Positions 21,534 to 30,226 of a stretch of DNA of 64,000 nucleotides are shown piece by piece. Position 1 is the stretch's first letter. Each line of letters opens with the position of its first letter. The stretch is from positions 182,263 to 246,262 of the forward strand of contig CACMQA010000002.1 of the NCBI GenBank assembly GCA_902615715.1. The letters are read 5' to 3'. This DNA is from an uncultured Pelagibacteraceae bacterium. GTDB lineage: Bacteria; Pseudomonadota; Alphaproteobacteria; Pelagibacterales; Pelagibacteraceae. The notes under the pieces were generated by a model, which saw nothing but the letters and a program-made list of their open reading frames with translations, made no database searches and was not told where the DNA came from. A program made the position numbers and the translations under genes.

Positions 21534-22370
21534 ATGAAATTATTAAGAGTTGGTAAGTTAGGAAGTGAGATTGTTGCTGGCTTAGATAGTAATAATATTA
21601 TTAGGGATCTTTCAGATTACATTAAAGATTTAAATCCACAGACTATAAACGAAGAAACATTAAATAAATTAAAGAGTATAAAATTATCTGAGCTAAAGGA
21701 AATCAACTCAAATATTAGAATTGGAGCTTGCATCTCAAATCCCGTAGATTTTTTAGCAATAGGTTTAAATTATAAAGCACATGCGGAAGGGACCAAATCA
21801 AAATTACCAACTGAACCAATTGTTTTCAATAAAAGCTCTGGATGTATTCAGGGTCCTAATGATCAAATAGTAAAACCTAAATCTGCTAAAAAAATGGATT
21901 ACGAAGTTGAAATTGGAATGATTATTGGTCGAGAAGGCAAATATATTAAAGAAGAAAATGCTCAAGGTTATGTATTTGGCTACTGTATTGTTAATGACAT
22001 ATCTGAAAGGTCTTGGCAAAAAGAAAGAGGTGGTCAATGGATCAAAGGTAAATCTATAGCAGGACCAACAGGGCCTTATCTTGTAACCAAAGATGAAATA
22101 AAAAACTTAAATAATATTAATTTAGTGTTAGATGTAAATGGCAATAGAAGACAAACTGGAAATACAGAAAGAATGATTTTCAATTTCAACTTTTTAATTT
22201 CTCATTTAAGTCAATTTATGACTTTATATCCTGGGACAATTATCACTACCGGGACACCTGCGGGTACGGCAATGGAAATGAAAAAACCTGAATTTCTAAA
22301 AGCAGGTGACAAACTTCACTTAAAAGTAGATGGACTAGGTGAGCAATTCCATGAAATAATAGATGAATAA
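21534..22370 (+). CDS. Fumarylacetoacetate hydrolase family protein
   Basis: The 278-residue protein matches the FAH/2-keto-4-pentenoate hydratase fold. Visible blocks are FLAIGLNYKAHA (the usual vGlNY..HA), the metal site MDYEVEIGMIIGREG with its E-x-E, GYCIVNDISERSWQ, KGKSIAGPTGPYLV, and TGTPAGTAMEMKKPEFLKAGD. Members act on acylpyruvates, homoprotocatechuate products or ureidoglycolate, and the sequence alone does not choose among them. It is followed within two bases by a 36-residue basic ORF and the SRAP gene, probably one transcript. Confidence 0.87.
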   Translation: MKLLRVGKLGSEIVAGLDSNNIIRDLSDYIKDLNPQTINEETLNKLKSIKLSELKEINSNIRIGACISNPVDFLAIGLNYKAHAEGTKSKLPTEPIVFNKSSGCIQGPNDQIVKPKSAKKMDYEVEIGMIIGREGKYIKEENAQGYVFGYCIVNDISERSWQKERGGQWIKGKSIAGPTGPYLVTKDEIKNLNNINLVLDVNGNRRQTGNTERMIFNFNFLISHLSQFMTLYPGTIITTGTPAGTAMEMKKPEFLKAGDKLHLKVDGLGEQFHEIIDE

Positions 22371-22372
22371 TT

Positions 22373-22483
22373 ATGTCAAAAAGATATTCAGGTAAAAGTC
22401 AAAAAGATAGAAGCTTTATGAAAAAAGCAAAGTTATCTTTAAAAGAAAAGAGAAAGCTTAAAAGAGAGAGAAAAAATAAATAA
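22373..22483 (+). CDS. Tiny very basic protein (36 aa), not in the ORF track
   Basis: The ORF starts two bases after the FAH-family stop and its TAA overlaps the next ATG (TAATG), a sign of coupled translation. The product, MSKRYSGKSQKDRSFMKKAK then LSLKEKRKLKRERKNK, is about half lysine and arginine. This recalls small ribosome- or RNA-binding proteins, but no family is recognised. Confidence 0.45.
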   Translation: MSKRYSGKSQKDRSFMKKAKLSLKEKRKLKRERKNK

Positions 22484-23109
22484 TGTGCGGAAGATATAGT
22501 ATTCGGAAACCAGTTACTAAAACTGCTGATTTGGTAAAAACAAACATTAAGGTTGAGGATACAGATAATTATAATGCACACCCAACTCAAAAGTTACCTG
22601 TAATAAAATCCTATTCAAATGGTAAGGCTCTTGAGCTCTATGAGTGGGGATTAGTTCCGAGTTGGTCTAAAAAACTAGATAAGTTTTCCCCCCTCATTAA
22701 TGCAAGAAGAGAAACCCTTATGGAAAAAGTTACTTTTAAGAGTCTTATCCAGACATCAAGATGTATTATCCCAGCTGATGGATATTATGAATGGAAAAGA
22801 GAAGATAAAACAAAAACTCCCTATTATTTTTCAAAAGAGGATGATGAACTGATGTATTTTGCCGGAATATATCAGAATGGTCAGTTTTGTATAATTACAA
22901 GAGAAGCTACTGAAAAAATTAGTACCATCCATCACAGAGAGCCAATGATTATTAATCAAAGCCAGATTAATAATTATTTGAACATTAAAAAAGATGCTAT
23001 GGAAATATTGAACTCCATTAAACCACCCAATTTAAAGTTTCATGAGATATCAAAAGATGTTAATAATCCGGTAAATAATGACCCTGCTTTAATTAAACCT
23101 TTGAACTAA
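22483..23109 (+). CDS. SOS response-associated peptidase (SRAP/HMCES/YedK)
   Basis: SRAP proteins form a covalent thiazolidine link with abasic sites in single-stranded DNA, shielding them. The 208-residue protein begins MCGRYS, so Cys2 becomes the catalytic N-terminal residue after methionine removal. Other family residues are in place: WGLVPSW, NARRETL, GYYEWKR with the active Glu, and IHHREPMI with the active His. The start overlaps the preceding tiny ORF by one base. Full-length and intact. Confidence 0.93.
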   Translation: MCGRYSIRKPVTKTADLVKTNIKVEDTDNYNAHPTQKLPVIKSYSNGKALELYEWGLVPSWSKKLDKFSPLINARRETLMEKVTFKSLIQTSRCIIPADGYYEWKREDKTKTPYYFSKEDDELMYFAGIYQNGQFCIITREATEKISTIHHREPMIINQSQINNYLNIKKDAMEILNSIKPPNLKFHEISKDVNNPVNNDPALIKPLN

Positions 23110-23919
23110 ATGAATTTATCTATCTCACCGGGAAAAAATAATGTTGGAGCTTATATCAACGACATTAATTTAAAATCCATAGATCAAGATCAGGCAACAG
23201 AAATAAAAAAGATTTTAAACCAATTTGGCGTGATATTTATTAAAGAACAAAATCTTGATCCTGAAACTTATCAAAATTTTGCGAAGACTATAGGTCAACC
23301 TGTTATATATCCAAGACTTAAAGGCCTAGATGAAAAATTCCCATTTATTAACGTAATTGAAAGAAAACCTGATGATAAAAATCTGAGCTTTGGTTCTAGT
23401 TGGCTTCACCAAGACACGAGTTATTTATCTAATGACAGACCAAGATACACAATGTTGATGGGCAAGGATATACCAGTTGGTCAAGGTAATACTATATTCT
23501 CATCTGGCTTTAATGCTTACGACAAATTACCAGATGATATGAAAGAAAAAATTAAAGACGCTACTGGAGTTTTTTCTTCGGCAGGTCCGATATCAATAAC
23601 AAGACTTGAACGAGAAAAAGAAATGGGAATAAAATCTTCAGAAAGTATGGAAGCCGAACATCCAATAGTTATTACTGTAGATGGAAAGAAAACTCTTTAT
23701 GTATCTCCAGGACATTTAATGAAGATTAAAAATGTAAAGGAAGGCGAAGCTGAATATTTAAAAAATTATTTAGTAGATCACGTAAACAAAGAAGAGTTTA
23801 TATTTTCATATGAGTGGACTAAGGGTGATATCTGTCTTTGGGATAATTTAAGCATTTTGCATATGGCTAGTGAGATAAAGAACTGCAGAAGAGTTATGCA
23901 TAGAATAACGATTAAATAA
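23110..23919 (+). CDS. TauD/TfdA-family Fe(II)/2-oxoglutarate dioxygenase
   Basis: The 269-residue protein has the 2-His-1-carboxylate site: SSWLHQDTSY (H-x-D) and the distal His in LSILHMASE, followed by the 2-oxoglutarate-binding arginine region CRRVMHRITI. PIVITVDGKKTLYVSPGH is the usual family segment. Such enzymes open taurine, alkylsulfonates or herbicide ethers; the substrate is not predictable here. It begins right after the SRAP stop and ends abutting the convergent purK. Confidence 0.88.
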   Translation: MNLSISPGKNNVGAYINDINLKSIDQDQATEIKKILNQFGVIFIKEQNLDPETYQNFAKTIGQPVIYPRLKGLDEKFPFINVIERKPDDKNLSFGSSWLHQDTSYLSNDRPRYTMLMGKDIPVGQGNTIFSSGFNAYDKLPDDMKEKIKDATGVFSSAGPISITRLEREKEMGIKSSESMEAEHPIVITVDGKKTLYVSPGHLMKIKNVKEGEAEYLKNYLVDHVNKEEFIFSYEWTKGDICLWDNLSILHMASEIKNCRRVMHRITIK

Positions 23920-24963
23920 TTATTTTTTTAAAACCGTAAGGTGACCCATTTTTCTTTTATCTTTAATAGTTTTTTTTCCATAGTCATAAAAGAATTCATC
24001 TCTATTAAACGATTTTGATCTATAAGTTTCGATATCTTTTCCTAAAACGTTGAACATTTCAGCGTTAGAAATCTTTTCCACTTTTTCTAGACCTAAATCA
24101 CATACTGCTCTTACATGATTTTCAAATTGACTAATGTTAAAAGCGTTTATTGTTAAGTGACCTGAATTATGAACTCTCGGTGCAATTTCATTAACTAATA
24201 AATTATCATCTTGGTCGATGAAATATTCTACACACATCGTGCCAACATAATCTAATTTTTCTGAAATAAGTTTTGCATTATTCTGTGCCTTAGCAAAAAT
24301 TTCTTTTTTTATATCTGCAGGAATTTTCGAATGATTTAAAATTTGGTCTTTATGGATATTTTCTATTGGTTCATAAATATAAGTTTCGCTACTTAAATAC
24401 CTTGTAATTACAACTGATATCTCTTTCTTTAAATTTACTTTCTTTTCTAAAATGTAATCAGCAGTAAAGCACCAATCTTTTTTAACATCATCAAGGGAAT
24501 TTAAAACAAATTGCCCATGTCCATCATAACCAAGTGTATTTGACTTTAAAATTCCAGGTAATAAATTTTTATTCTTTTCTACATCTCCAGCTTGTTTAAT
24601 AAAAGCCCAGTCTGTTGTTTTGATACCTAAATCATTTACAAAAGTTTTTTCTAACTTTCTATTTTGAATTATTTTATTTATCTCAGGTTTAGGTAAGACT
24701 TTTTTCTTTATTTCTATTTTTTTTAAAATATCTACTGGGATGTTTTCGAATTCAAAGGTTACGATATCAACTTTATCAGTAAATTCTTTTATCTTGGTTT
24801 CATTATCGTATTTGGAATAAATAAATTCATTAGAATAATTTTGTGCAGGGCCTTGTTTATCATCAGATATCACTACGGTTTTTACATTAAGTTTTTTAGC
24901 CGCCTGACAAAGTAGTGAACCTAATTGTCCTGAGCCTATAATCCCTAATGTGATGTCAGACAT
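23920..24963 (-). CDS. purK: 5-(carboxyamino)imidazole ribonucleotide synthase
   Basis: PurK carboxylates AIR with ATP and bicarbonate in purine synthesis. The 347-residue ATP-grasp protein starts ITLGIIGSGQLGSLLCQAA. It has VTFEFENIPVDIL, KSNTLGYDGHGQFVL for nucleotide binding, and VNEIAPRVHNSGHLTINA for the metal site. The start lies three bases after the purE stop, forming a purE-purK operon. All signature regions are intact. It converges with the dioxygenase gene. Confidence 0.95.
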   Translation of the reverse strand: MSDITLGIIGSGQLGSLLCQAAKKLNVKTVVISDDKQGPAQNYSNEFIYSKYDNETKIKEFTDKVDIVTFEFENIPVDILKKIEIKKKVLPKPEINKIIQNRKLEKTFVNDLGIKTTDWAFIKQAGDVEKNKNLLPGILKSNTLGYDGHGQFVLNSLDDVKKDWCFTADYILEKKVNLKKEISVVITRYLSSETYIYEPIENIHKDQILNHSKIPADIKKEIFAKAQNNAKLISEKLDYVGTMCVEYFIDQDDNLLVNEIAPRVHNSGHLTINAFNISQFENHVRAVCDLGLEKVEKISNAEMFNVLGKDIETYRSKSFNRDEFFYDYGKKTIKDKRKMGHLTVLKK

Positions 24964-24966
24964 TTA

Positions 24967-25458
24967 TTATTTAGGTTTTTTTTTAATTGATTGAGTTTGG
25001 AGTCTCCTCCATTTTTCTAAATTTGATTTTACTTTTGTATCAAAGTTACCAATTATTGAAGCAGCAAGTACACCTGCATTAAAAGCACCATCTATTGCAA
25101 GACACCCTACAGGAACACCTTTCGGCATTTGTGCCATTGATAGTAAGCTATCAAGGCCTTTTATTTTTTTAGTCTCCATAGGAACACCCAATACTGGTAA
25201 AGTAGTTAAAGAAGCAACCATACCTGCTAAATGTGCAGCTCCACCTGCTCCTGCTACGATTGCACCAAAACCATTTTTTTCTGCAGTTTCTGCAAACTGA
25301 AACATTCGTTTTGGAGTTCGGTGAGCACTAACTATTAAAGTTTGATATTTAACTTTTAGTAATTTAAGAATTTTTTCGCAGTCTTTCATTACGGAATAAT
25401 CGCTTTGAGATCCCATAATGATGGCTACTTTATTATTATTTAGTTTCTTAATTTTCAC
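24967..25458 (-). CDS. purE: N5-carboxyaminoimidazole ribonucleotide mutase
   Basis: PurE moves the carboxyl group of N5-CAIR to give CAIR. The 163-residue protein contains IMGSQSDYSVMKDCEKIL, SAHRTPKRM with the catalytic histidine region, IVAGAGGAAHLAGMVAS, LPVLGVPM and the CLAIDGAFNAGVLA segment. It is the first gene of the purE-purK operon. The inverted repeat just upstream probably ends the preceding small gene's transcript. Complete and ordinary for the family. Confidence 0.95.
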   Translation of the reverse strand: MKIKKLNNNKVAIIMGSQSDYSVMKDCEKILKLLKVKYQTLIVSAHRTPKRMFQFAETAEKNGFGAIVAGAGGAAHLAGMVASLTTLPVLGVPMETKKIKGLDSLLSMAQMPKGVPVGCLAIDGAFNAGVLAASIIGNFDTKVKSNLEKWRRLQTQSIKKKPK

Positions 25459-25491
25459 AGATTAATTTAACAATTATGGCTTTAAAAACAA

Positions 25492-25513
25492 TGGCCTAAT
25501 GTCCATTAGGCCA
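25492..25513 (-). terminator. Rho-independent terminator after the 39-aa ORF
   Basis: A near-perfect palindrome TGGCCTAA-TGTCCA-TTAGGCCA gives a strong GC-rich stem. On the minus strand it is followed by TTGTTTTT, a usable T tract. It lies between the 39-residue ORF and purE and so would end the small ORF's transcript. Confidence 0.7.
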
Positions 25514-25537
25514 CTTAATTGTTATGGAGGAAATATG

Positions 25538-25657
25538 TTAAGATCTTGCTCTAAAAAGTAAAGCTTTTGGCGAATTTTGAAGCTCGAATAAAGAAATTCT
25601 TCTTAAATTTTTATTGTTTGATTTATTTTTACTTTTTTTAACTGCTTTTATTTTCAT
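25538..25657 (-). CDS. Small basic protein (39 aa), not in the ORF track
   Basis: An ATG-to-TAA ORF fills most of the purE-ybgC gap of about 300 bases and ends 24 bases before a good terminator, supporting expression as its own small transcript. The product starts MKIKAVKKSKNKSNNKNLRR and ends SPKALLFRARS. It is highly basic, like small ribosomal or RNA-binding proteins, but it does not match L34, L35, L36 or S21 as I know them. The rest of the gap (25658-25764) shows no other feature. Confidence 0.45.
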   Translation of the reverse strand: MKIKAVKKSKNKSNNKNLRRISLFELQNSPKALLFRARS

Positions 25658-25764
25658 GATTTCTTTTTAGTTTATTTGAAGTGGTTTTAGTAATGCTAAA
25701 ATTGCAAACTTGATTTGAATTTAGCTACAGATTTAGGCAAAGATTTGGCTACTATTGGTCAAAT

Positions 25765-26157
25765 TTATATTTTTTCCAATAGGTCTTTAGGGATCTTACT
25801 AACAGACCCATTACCGTCTATAACTGCTAATTCAACCTGTGCTGTAACTAATATTTCGTTATTTCTAGAAACCTCTTGTAACAGATTAAGTCTCACCTGT
25901 GATTTTTTTATAATTTTCGTTTTAACCTCTATATTGTCCTCAAAATTTGCGGATCTTAAGTATTTAACATTGCATTCTCTTACGACAAAGATGGCATTGA
26001 ATTGGTCTCTCAACTGTTTATGGTTAAGTTTTAAATGATCATAAATCATCTCTGTTCGTGCTCGTTCAATAAAATGTAAATACCTTGCATAATAAACAAT
26101 GCCTCCAGCATCAGTATCTTCATAATAAACTTTTGTTTTATAAATATGGTCTGCCAT
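25765..26157 (-). CDS. ybgC: Acyl-CoA thioesterase, YbgC family
   Basis: A hotdog-fold thioesterase acting on short acyl-CoA or acyl carriers, often linked with the Tol-Pal system. The conserved motif VYYEDTDAGGIVYYARYLHF holds the catalytic Asp, and IERARTEMI follows. I start at MADHIYKT (26157), because the 13 extra residues in the track are not family-like. It is about 130 residues, as expected. Unusually there is no tolQRAB-pal next to it in this window. Confidence 0.9.
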   Translation of the reverse strand: MADHIYKTKVYYEDTDAGGIVYYARYLHFIERARTEMIYDHLKLNHKQLRDQFNAIFVVRECNVKYLRSANFEDNIEVKTKIIKKSQVRLNLLQEVSRNNEILVTAQVELAVIDGNGSVSKIPKDLLEKI

Positions 26158-26269
26158 ATAATTGACAATAAGCTTTAAAAAGTTCCATTTCAACAAAGAT
26201 AAGATAATTTTCTTTTTTTTGACTAATTTATGCCAAGCAAAGCGCAGAATTTTTAATTAGCTTTAAACT

Positions 26270-26467
26270 ATGAAAACATTATTTATTATATCTTTGGTAC
26301 TTTTGTTAACTAACTGTTCAGGCGGAAGTATAGCTAAAATTGGAAAACGTTGTACTGTTGCTGATGCAAACCAATTACAAGAGTCTTCTTATGTTTGGAT
26401 AGTAAGTAAAGAAGCCCGAAAAGATTTTGACAAAAGAATAAATAAGTCAAATTGTCTAGACAGCTAA
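26270..26467 (+). CDS. Small lipoprotein (65 aa)
   Basis: The N-terminus MKTLFIISLVLLLTNC is a lipoprotein signal with the lipobox cysteine at residue 16. The mature part is about 50 residues (GGSIAKIGKRCTVADANQ, WIVSKEARKDFDKRINKSNC) with two further cysteines that may form a disulphide. Probably anchored to the outer or inner membrane. No family recognised. Confidence 0.6.
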   Translation: MKTLFIISLVLLLTNCSGGSIAKIGKRCTVADANQLQESSYVWIVSKEARKDFDKRINKSNCLDS

Positions 26468-26492
26468 ATACTTATTTAAATTTAAATAATTT

Positions 26493-26678
26493 ATGATAAT
26501 AAGGGGTATGAATTTATCCCTTATTATTGCTTGTTTCGTAATTGTTTTAGCCCTAATTATTCTTCCTTTAATTGTCTCCTATAAAGCTGAAAAAAAAGAA
26601 AAAAATAACAATAATGAGTGGGATAAAATTAAAGAATATGGAAGTAAAATTAATAATAAAACAAGAGAAAAATATTAA
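26493..26678 (+). CDS. Small single-span membrane protein (61 aa)
   Basis: A single hydrophobic helix (LSLIIACFVIVLALIILPLIV) near the N-terminus is followed by a charged, helical, probably cytosolic tail (YKAEKKEKNNNNEWDKIKEYG). It lies between the small lipoprotein and a secreted hydrolase on the same strand. The start could be M1 or M6. No family recognised. Confidence 0.5.
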   Translation: MIIRGMNLSLIIACFVIVLALIILPLIVSYKAEKKEKNNNNEWDKIKEYGSKINNKTREKY

Positions 26679-26686
26679 TAGAAATA

Positions 26687-27772
26687 ATGAAAAAATTATC
26701 ATCGTTTCTACTAATTATTCTTTTTTTTAATTTAGAGGTTGTAGCAATGGACCACAAACCTTATCACCACATTTATAAAGACGGTAAGTTATTTGCATTT
26801 AGAAATCTTGAGGGAGGTCCAAAAAGGGATCCTAATTTTAAATGGGATTGGAAAGTTTTCAGAGAAGAAAAGAAAAAACTTAAGATCGATTATCCGCCTG
26901 AACATGTAATTGATAAAAAAATTGTTTTAAAAAATCTTGAAAAACATAAATCTGAATCATATGTGATGTGGCTTGATCACGCGAGCTTTATAATTAAACT
27001 TGGAGACACTACAATTATTACTGATCCAGTTTTTGAAAAAAATTATGGACCTATGATATTTGGCCCTAAGAAATATATAGAATCACCTTTGACTCTTAAA
27101 GATCTTCCGAAGATAGATTTATTTTTACTGACACACAATCATTATGATCACATGAGCATTCGTACGATAAAAAACTTTCCTTATAAGGATGCTAGAGTTC
27201 TTGTGCCTCTTAAGCTTGGAAGATATTTCACAAAAAATGGATATAAAAAGGACACTGTTAATGAAATGGATTGGTTTGATAAAATCAAAATTAATGATGA
27301 AATCTCAGTTACAATGCTGCCAAGCCAACATTGGTCCAAGCGGTGGATTTGGGGAAATGGAAATACAAATAGAACACTTTGGGGGAGTTTTTTGATTGAA
27401 TACAAAGATAAAAAAATATTTTTTGCTTGTGATACTGGACCAGCACCATTTTATAAAGAGTTAGGAAAAAAATTTGGTCCTATAGATTTGGGTTTCGGAA
27501 ATTTAGGTGCCTACAATTTCTATCCAATTGTTCCGGTCAAGGATAAATCCACAGCTCACGCAAATCCTGAAGAACTTTTGTCTTTGATGAGGGACTTAGA
27601 GGTAAAAAAAGTTATAGGAATGCATTGGGGTACAGCGATATTAAGTTTGGAACCTATTTGGGAACCTCCTGTAAGATTTAAAAAAAATGCTGAAAAGTTT
27701 GGCTACAAAAAGGAGGAAGCAATTATATTTAAAATTGGTGAGATTAAAAAATTAAAAGATCTTATTAACTAA
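26687..27772 (+). CDS. NAPE-PLD-like metallo-beta-lactamase-fold hydrolase, exported
   Basis: The 361-residue protein has a signal peptide (about residues 1-20, MKKLSSFLLIILFFNLEVVA), then a metallo-beta-lactamase fold of the RomA/NAPE-PLD branch. VMWLDHASFIIKLGDTTIITDPVF and the metal motif LTHNHYDHM are clear. HWSKRWIWGNGNTNRTLWGSF, FFACDTGP and MHWGTA supply later ligands. Members of this branch cleave phosphodiesters such as N-acylphosphatidylethanolamine, and the signal places this one in the periplasm. It overlaps the end of the convergent lysine-rich gene by eight bases. Confidence 0.85.
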   Translation: MKKLSSFLLIILFFNLEVVAMDHKPYHHIYKDGKLFAFRNLEGGPKRDPNFKWDWKVFREEKKKLKIDYPPEHVIDKKIVLKNLEKHKSESYVMWLDHASFIIKLGDTTIITDPVFEKNYGPMIFGPKKYIESPLTLKDLPKIDLFLLTHNHYDHMSIRTIKNFPYKDARVLVPLKLGRYFTKNGYKKDTVNEMDWFDKIKINDEISVTMLPSQHWSKRWIWGNGNTNRTLWGSFLIEYKDKKIFFACDTGPAPFYKELGKKFGPIDLGFGNLGAYNFYPIVPVKDKSTAHANPEELLSLMRDLEVKKVIGMHWGTAILSLEPIWEPPVRFKKNAEKFGYKKEEAIIFKIGEIKKLKDLIN

Positions 27773-28991
27773 CTTTTCTTTTATTTCTTTCGTTATCTAA
27801 TAGTTTTGTCAATGCATCAACCATTATATCAGAAGCTTTAAATATTTCGTTTGGTTGAAATTCATGTGTTGTATGATGTTCAGGATCGGTTTTATCTTCA
27901 ATTATTATTCCTTCATCTGGTGAATTATTTTTTATATAAATCAAAATTAACCAATCTGCTTCGATCGCATCATCCCATTTAATATAAATTTCTCCTGTTT
28001 CAAATCTTTTATCAATACATCTGATGATGCTTAAATATTTTGGAATATATTTTTTATTTAATTGAAAACATAAACTGTGAGCTGATCGGTAAAAACTTTC
28101 AAGAGCATATTCGATCTTTTCTCTTTCTTCATTATAAACTCTCTCTTTTTCCAATAATGTTGCTTTATCATCAGTTTCTTCTACTTTAATTCCTAAACTT
28201 GCAACTCTTTCTCTTATTGCTTCATTTATTTTTTGTTCTCTTATTAATTTGTATTTTTCTTTTATTTTATCAATACGTTTTTGAATTTCCTCGTAGGACT
28301 CCCTTTGTTGACTTAAAACATATTTTTCAAGATTTTTGATTTCCAATTCTTCTCTTTTTCTAAAAAGATCAATTTTTTTCTCCAATTTGATTTGCTCTAA
28401 AAATTGCCTTTGTTTTTCAGCTCTTTCTTTTCTAAGCTCAGCCTGTTCTAATTTTATGAATCTTTGTAAATCAAGTTTTCTCTCTTTTTCAAGTTTTTGT
28501 TCTTCTTTAAGCTCATTTCTTTTTGCCTCTAAAGCTAATTTTTCTTGCTCAAGTAATCTTTTTTGAGCATCTTTTTTCTCTTGTTCCATAAGCTTTAATT
28601 TTATTTTCTTTTGTTTTTCTCGCTCTTCTAAAATTATTTTTCTGACTCCTGAAATTTTATTAGAAATACCTGTAAAGAATGCCTGTAAAGTTTGATCTAA
28701 ATTTATATTAAATCTAAATATAGATTTAACTTTATCATTTAGTCTTAGTAAGCCTGAAACTATAGCTCTTGTTTTTTGAGGATTTTTATTTCTTTTCTTA
28801 AATTTTAAATTTTTCTTTAATTTTACTTTAACTTTACTTATTGTTTTTTTCTTTGCTGGTCTTTTTGATCTTATCTTTTTTCGAAATCTCTTATTTTTTA
28901 ATTTTTTCCTTTTATTTTTTAATCTTCGAATTAAGGGTTTTTTTTGCTTTTTTTTCTTAACCTTTAGAGGTTTTTTTTTCTTCTTTTTCAT
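27765..28991 (-). CDS. Lysine-rich tail plus long coiled-coil protein (408 aa)
   Basis: The first 70 residues are almost entirely Lys and Arg (MKKKKKKPLKVKKKKQKK, KRPAKKKTISKVKVKLKK), like a histone-H1-type tail. Residues of about 110-290 form one continuous charged coiled coil (KLMEQEKKDAQKRLLEQEK, KERAEKQRQFLEQIK). The last 100 residues are a small globular domain with EIYIKWDDAIEADWLILIYIKN and EHHTTHEFQPNEIFKASDIM. I recognise no family and see no signal peptide. The tail would bind nucleic acid or acidic membrane surface; this is inference. It is downstream of cfa on the same strand. Confidence 0.7.
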   Translation of the reverse strand: MKKKKKKPLKVKKKKQKKPLIRRLKNKRKKLKNKRFRKKIRSKRPAKKKTISKVKVKLKKNLKFKKRNKNPQKTRAIVSGLLRLNDKVKSIFRFNINLDQTLQAFFTGISNKISGVRKIILEEREKQKKIKLKLMEQEKKDAQKRLLEQEKLALEAKRNELKEEQKLEKERKLDLQRFIKLEQAELRKERAEKQRQFLEQIKLEKKIDLFRKREELEIKNLEKYVLSQQRESYEEIQKRIDKIKEKYKLIREQKINEAIRERVASLGIKVEETDDKATLLEKERVYNEEREKIEYALESFYRSAHSLCFQLNKKYIPKYLSIIRCIDKRFETGEIYIKWDDAIEADWLILIYIKNNSPDEGIIIEDKTDPEHHTTHEFQPNEIFKASDIMVDALTKLLDNERNKRKVS

Positions 28992-29017
28992 ACTTGCTAT
29001 TTATTAAATAGCACTTT

Positions 29018-30223
29018 TTATGAATATATATAGTCTCTTGTTCGGTGAGCTGATTGAAAGTTCTTAACAATTTGTAATTGAAAAACGACTAGATCTCTAT
29101 ATCTAAATGCTGCTGCACAACTAGCCATATAAAATTCCCACATTTTTACAAATCTTTCATCAAATAAATCTTTTACTTCCTTTTTCTTTTCTAAAAATCG
29201 CTCTAACCAACTTTCTAAAGTTTTGTCATAATGTCTAATTAATGTTTCTGTATCAGCTACAATTAAACCGGTCTTTTCTATTGGATTGATTATCTGACTA
29301 AATGAAGGGCAAACTCCACCTGGAAATATATACTTATTTATAAATTTATTGGGTGCCGAGGGTTTATCTACCACCCCTATTGTATGTAATAAAAATATTC
29401 CATCATCTTTGAGTAGTTTATTCATTGATTTAAAAAAAGTATGGTAAAATTTTTTTCCAACGTGTTCGAACATGCCCACAGAAAAAATCCTATCATACTT
29501 ACCTTTTGCTTCTCTATAATCAATGAGCTCAAATTTAACCTGATTGTCTAAATTTAATTCCTTGGCTTTACGTTTACAATATTCAATTTGATTTTTACTC
29601 AAAGAAATTCCGGTAACTTCACATTTTTTCTGTTTTGCAATTTCGAAGGCCATACCGCCCCAGCCACAACCAACTTCTAAAATTTTTTGTCCTTCTTTTA
29701 CGTCTAATTTTTTTACAATATGATCTATTTTGTTTTGTTGTGCTTCCTCTAAGTTTTTAGTGTCATTTTTCCAATACGCGCACGAATATAATCTATGATT
29801 TTTATCTAAGAAAATATCATAGAGTTTTTCACCTCTAGCTCCTCCAATATCATAATGATGTTCAACATTTTTTCTTGATTTTCCTGGTAAATTAAAGTTC
29901 GTTACTGTTCTCCATAACTGAAACATTTTTTTAGCAATTAGACTTGTTGTTGAGATTTCACCTCTACCTAAATTTTTTACAAGATCCATTAAGAAATCTT
30001 TCATTGAGGCATTTTCTATTTCAATTTCATTTCTCATATATGCTTCTGGAAACTCAAGTTCAGGATCTAATAATAACTTCCAGCTAAGATTGTCTTTAAG
30101 AAGTTTCACAGTAATTGGTTTTTCTTTTCTTGGATTACCACAAATATATTTTTGTCCTTTTGCATCTACTAAAATAATTCCACCCTCTTTATAAATTTTT
30201 GTAAATATTCTTGCTAATATCAT
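29018..30223 (-). CDS. cfa: Cyclopropane-fatty-acyl-phospholipid synthase
   Basis: Cfa uses SAM to make cyclopropane rings in membrane lipid acyl chains. The 401-residue protein has an N-terminal lipid-binding region, then NVEHHYDIGGARGEKLYDIFLD and YSCAYWKN, the SAM site LEVGCGWGGMAFEIA, GISLSKNQIEYCK, the FSVGMFEHVGKKFYHTFF block and FPGGVCPS. Length and order match the family. It lies four bases after the DapA-like gene, suggesting co-transcription, and upstream of the lysine-rich gene. Confidence 0.93.
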   Translation of the reverse strand: MILARIFTKIYKEGGIILVDAKGQKYICGNPRKEKPITVKLLKDNLSWKLLLDPELEFPEAYMRNEIEIENASMKDFLMDLVKNLGRGEISTTSLIAKKMFQLWRTVTNFNLPGKSRKNVEHHYDIGGARGEKLYDIFLDKNHRLYSCAYWKNDTKNLEEAQQNKIDHIVKKLDVKEGQKILEVGCGWGGMAFEIAKQKKCEVTGISLSKNQIEYCKRKAKELNLDNQVKFELIDYREAKGKYDRIFSVGMFEHVGKKFYHTFFKSMNKLLKDDGIFLLHTIGVVDKPSAPNKFINKYIFPGGVCPSFSQIINPIEKTGLIVADTETLIRHYDKTLESWLERFLEKKKEVKDLFDERFVKMWEFYMASCAAAFRYRDLVVFQLQIVKNFQSAHRTRDYIYS

Positions 30224-30226
30224 AAC

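Noticed and set aside
28336-28566. 76-aa plus-strand ORF opposite the lysine-rich gene
   Set aside because: Its Ser/Phe-rich composition is the mirror of the coiled-coil Lys/Glu codons; antisense shadow.
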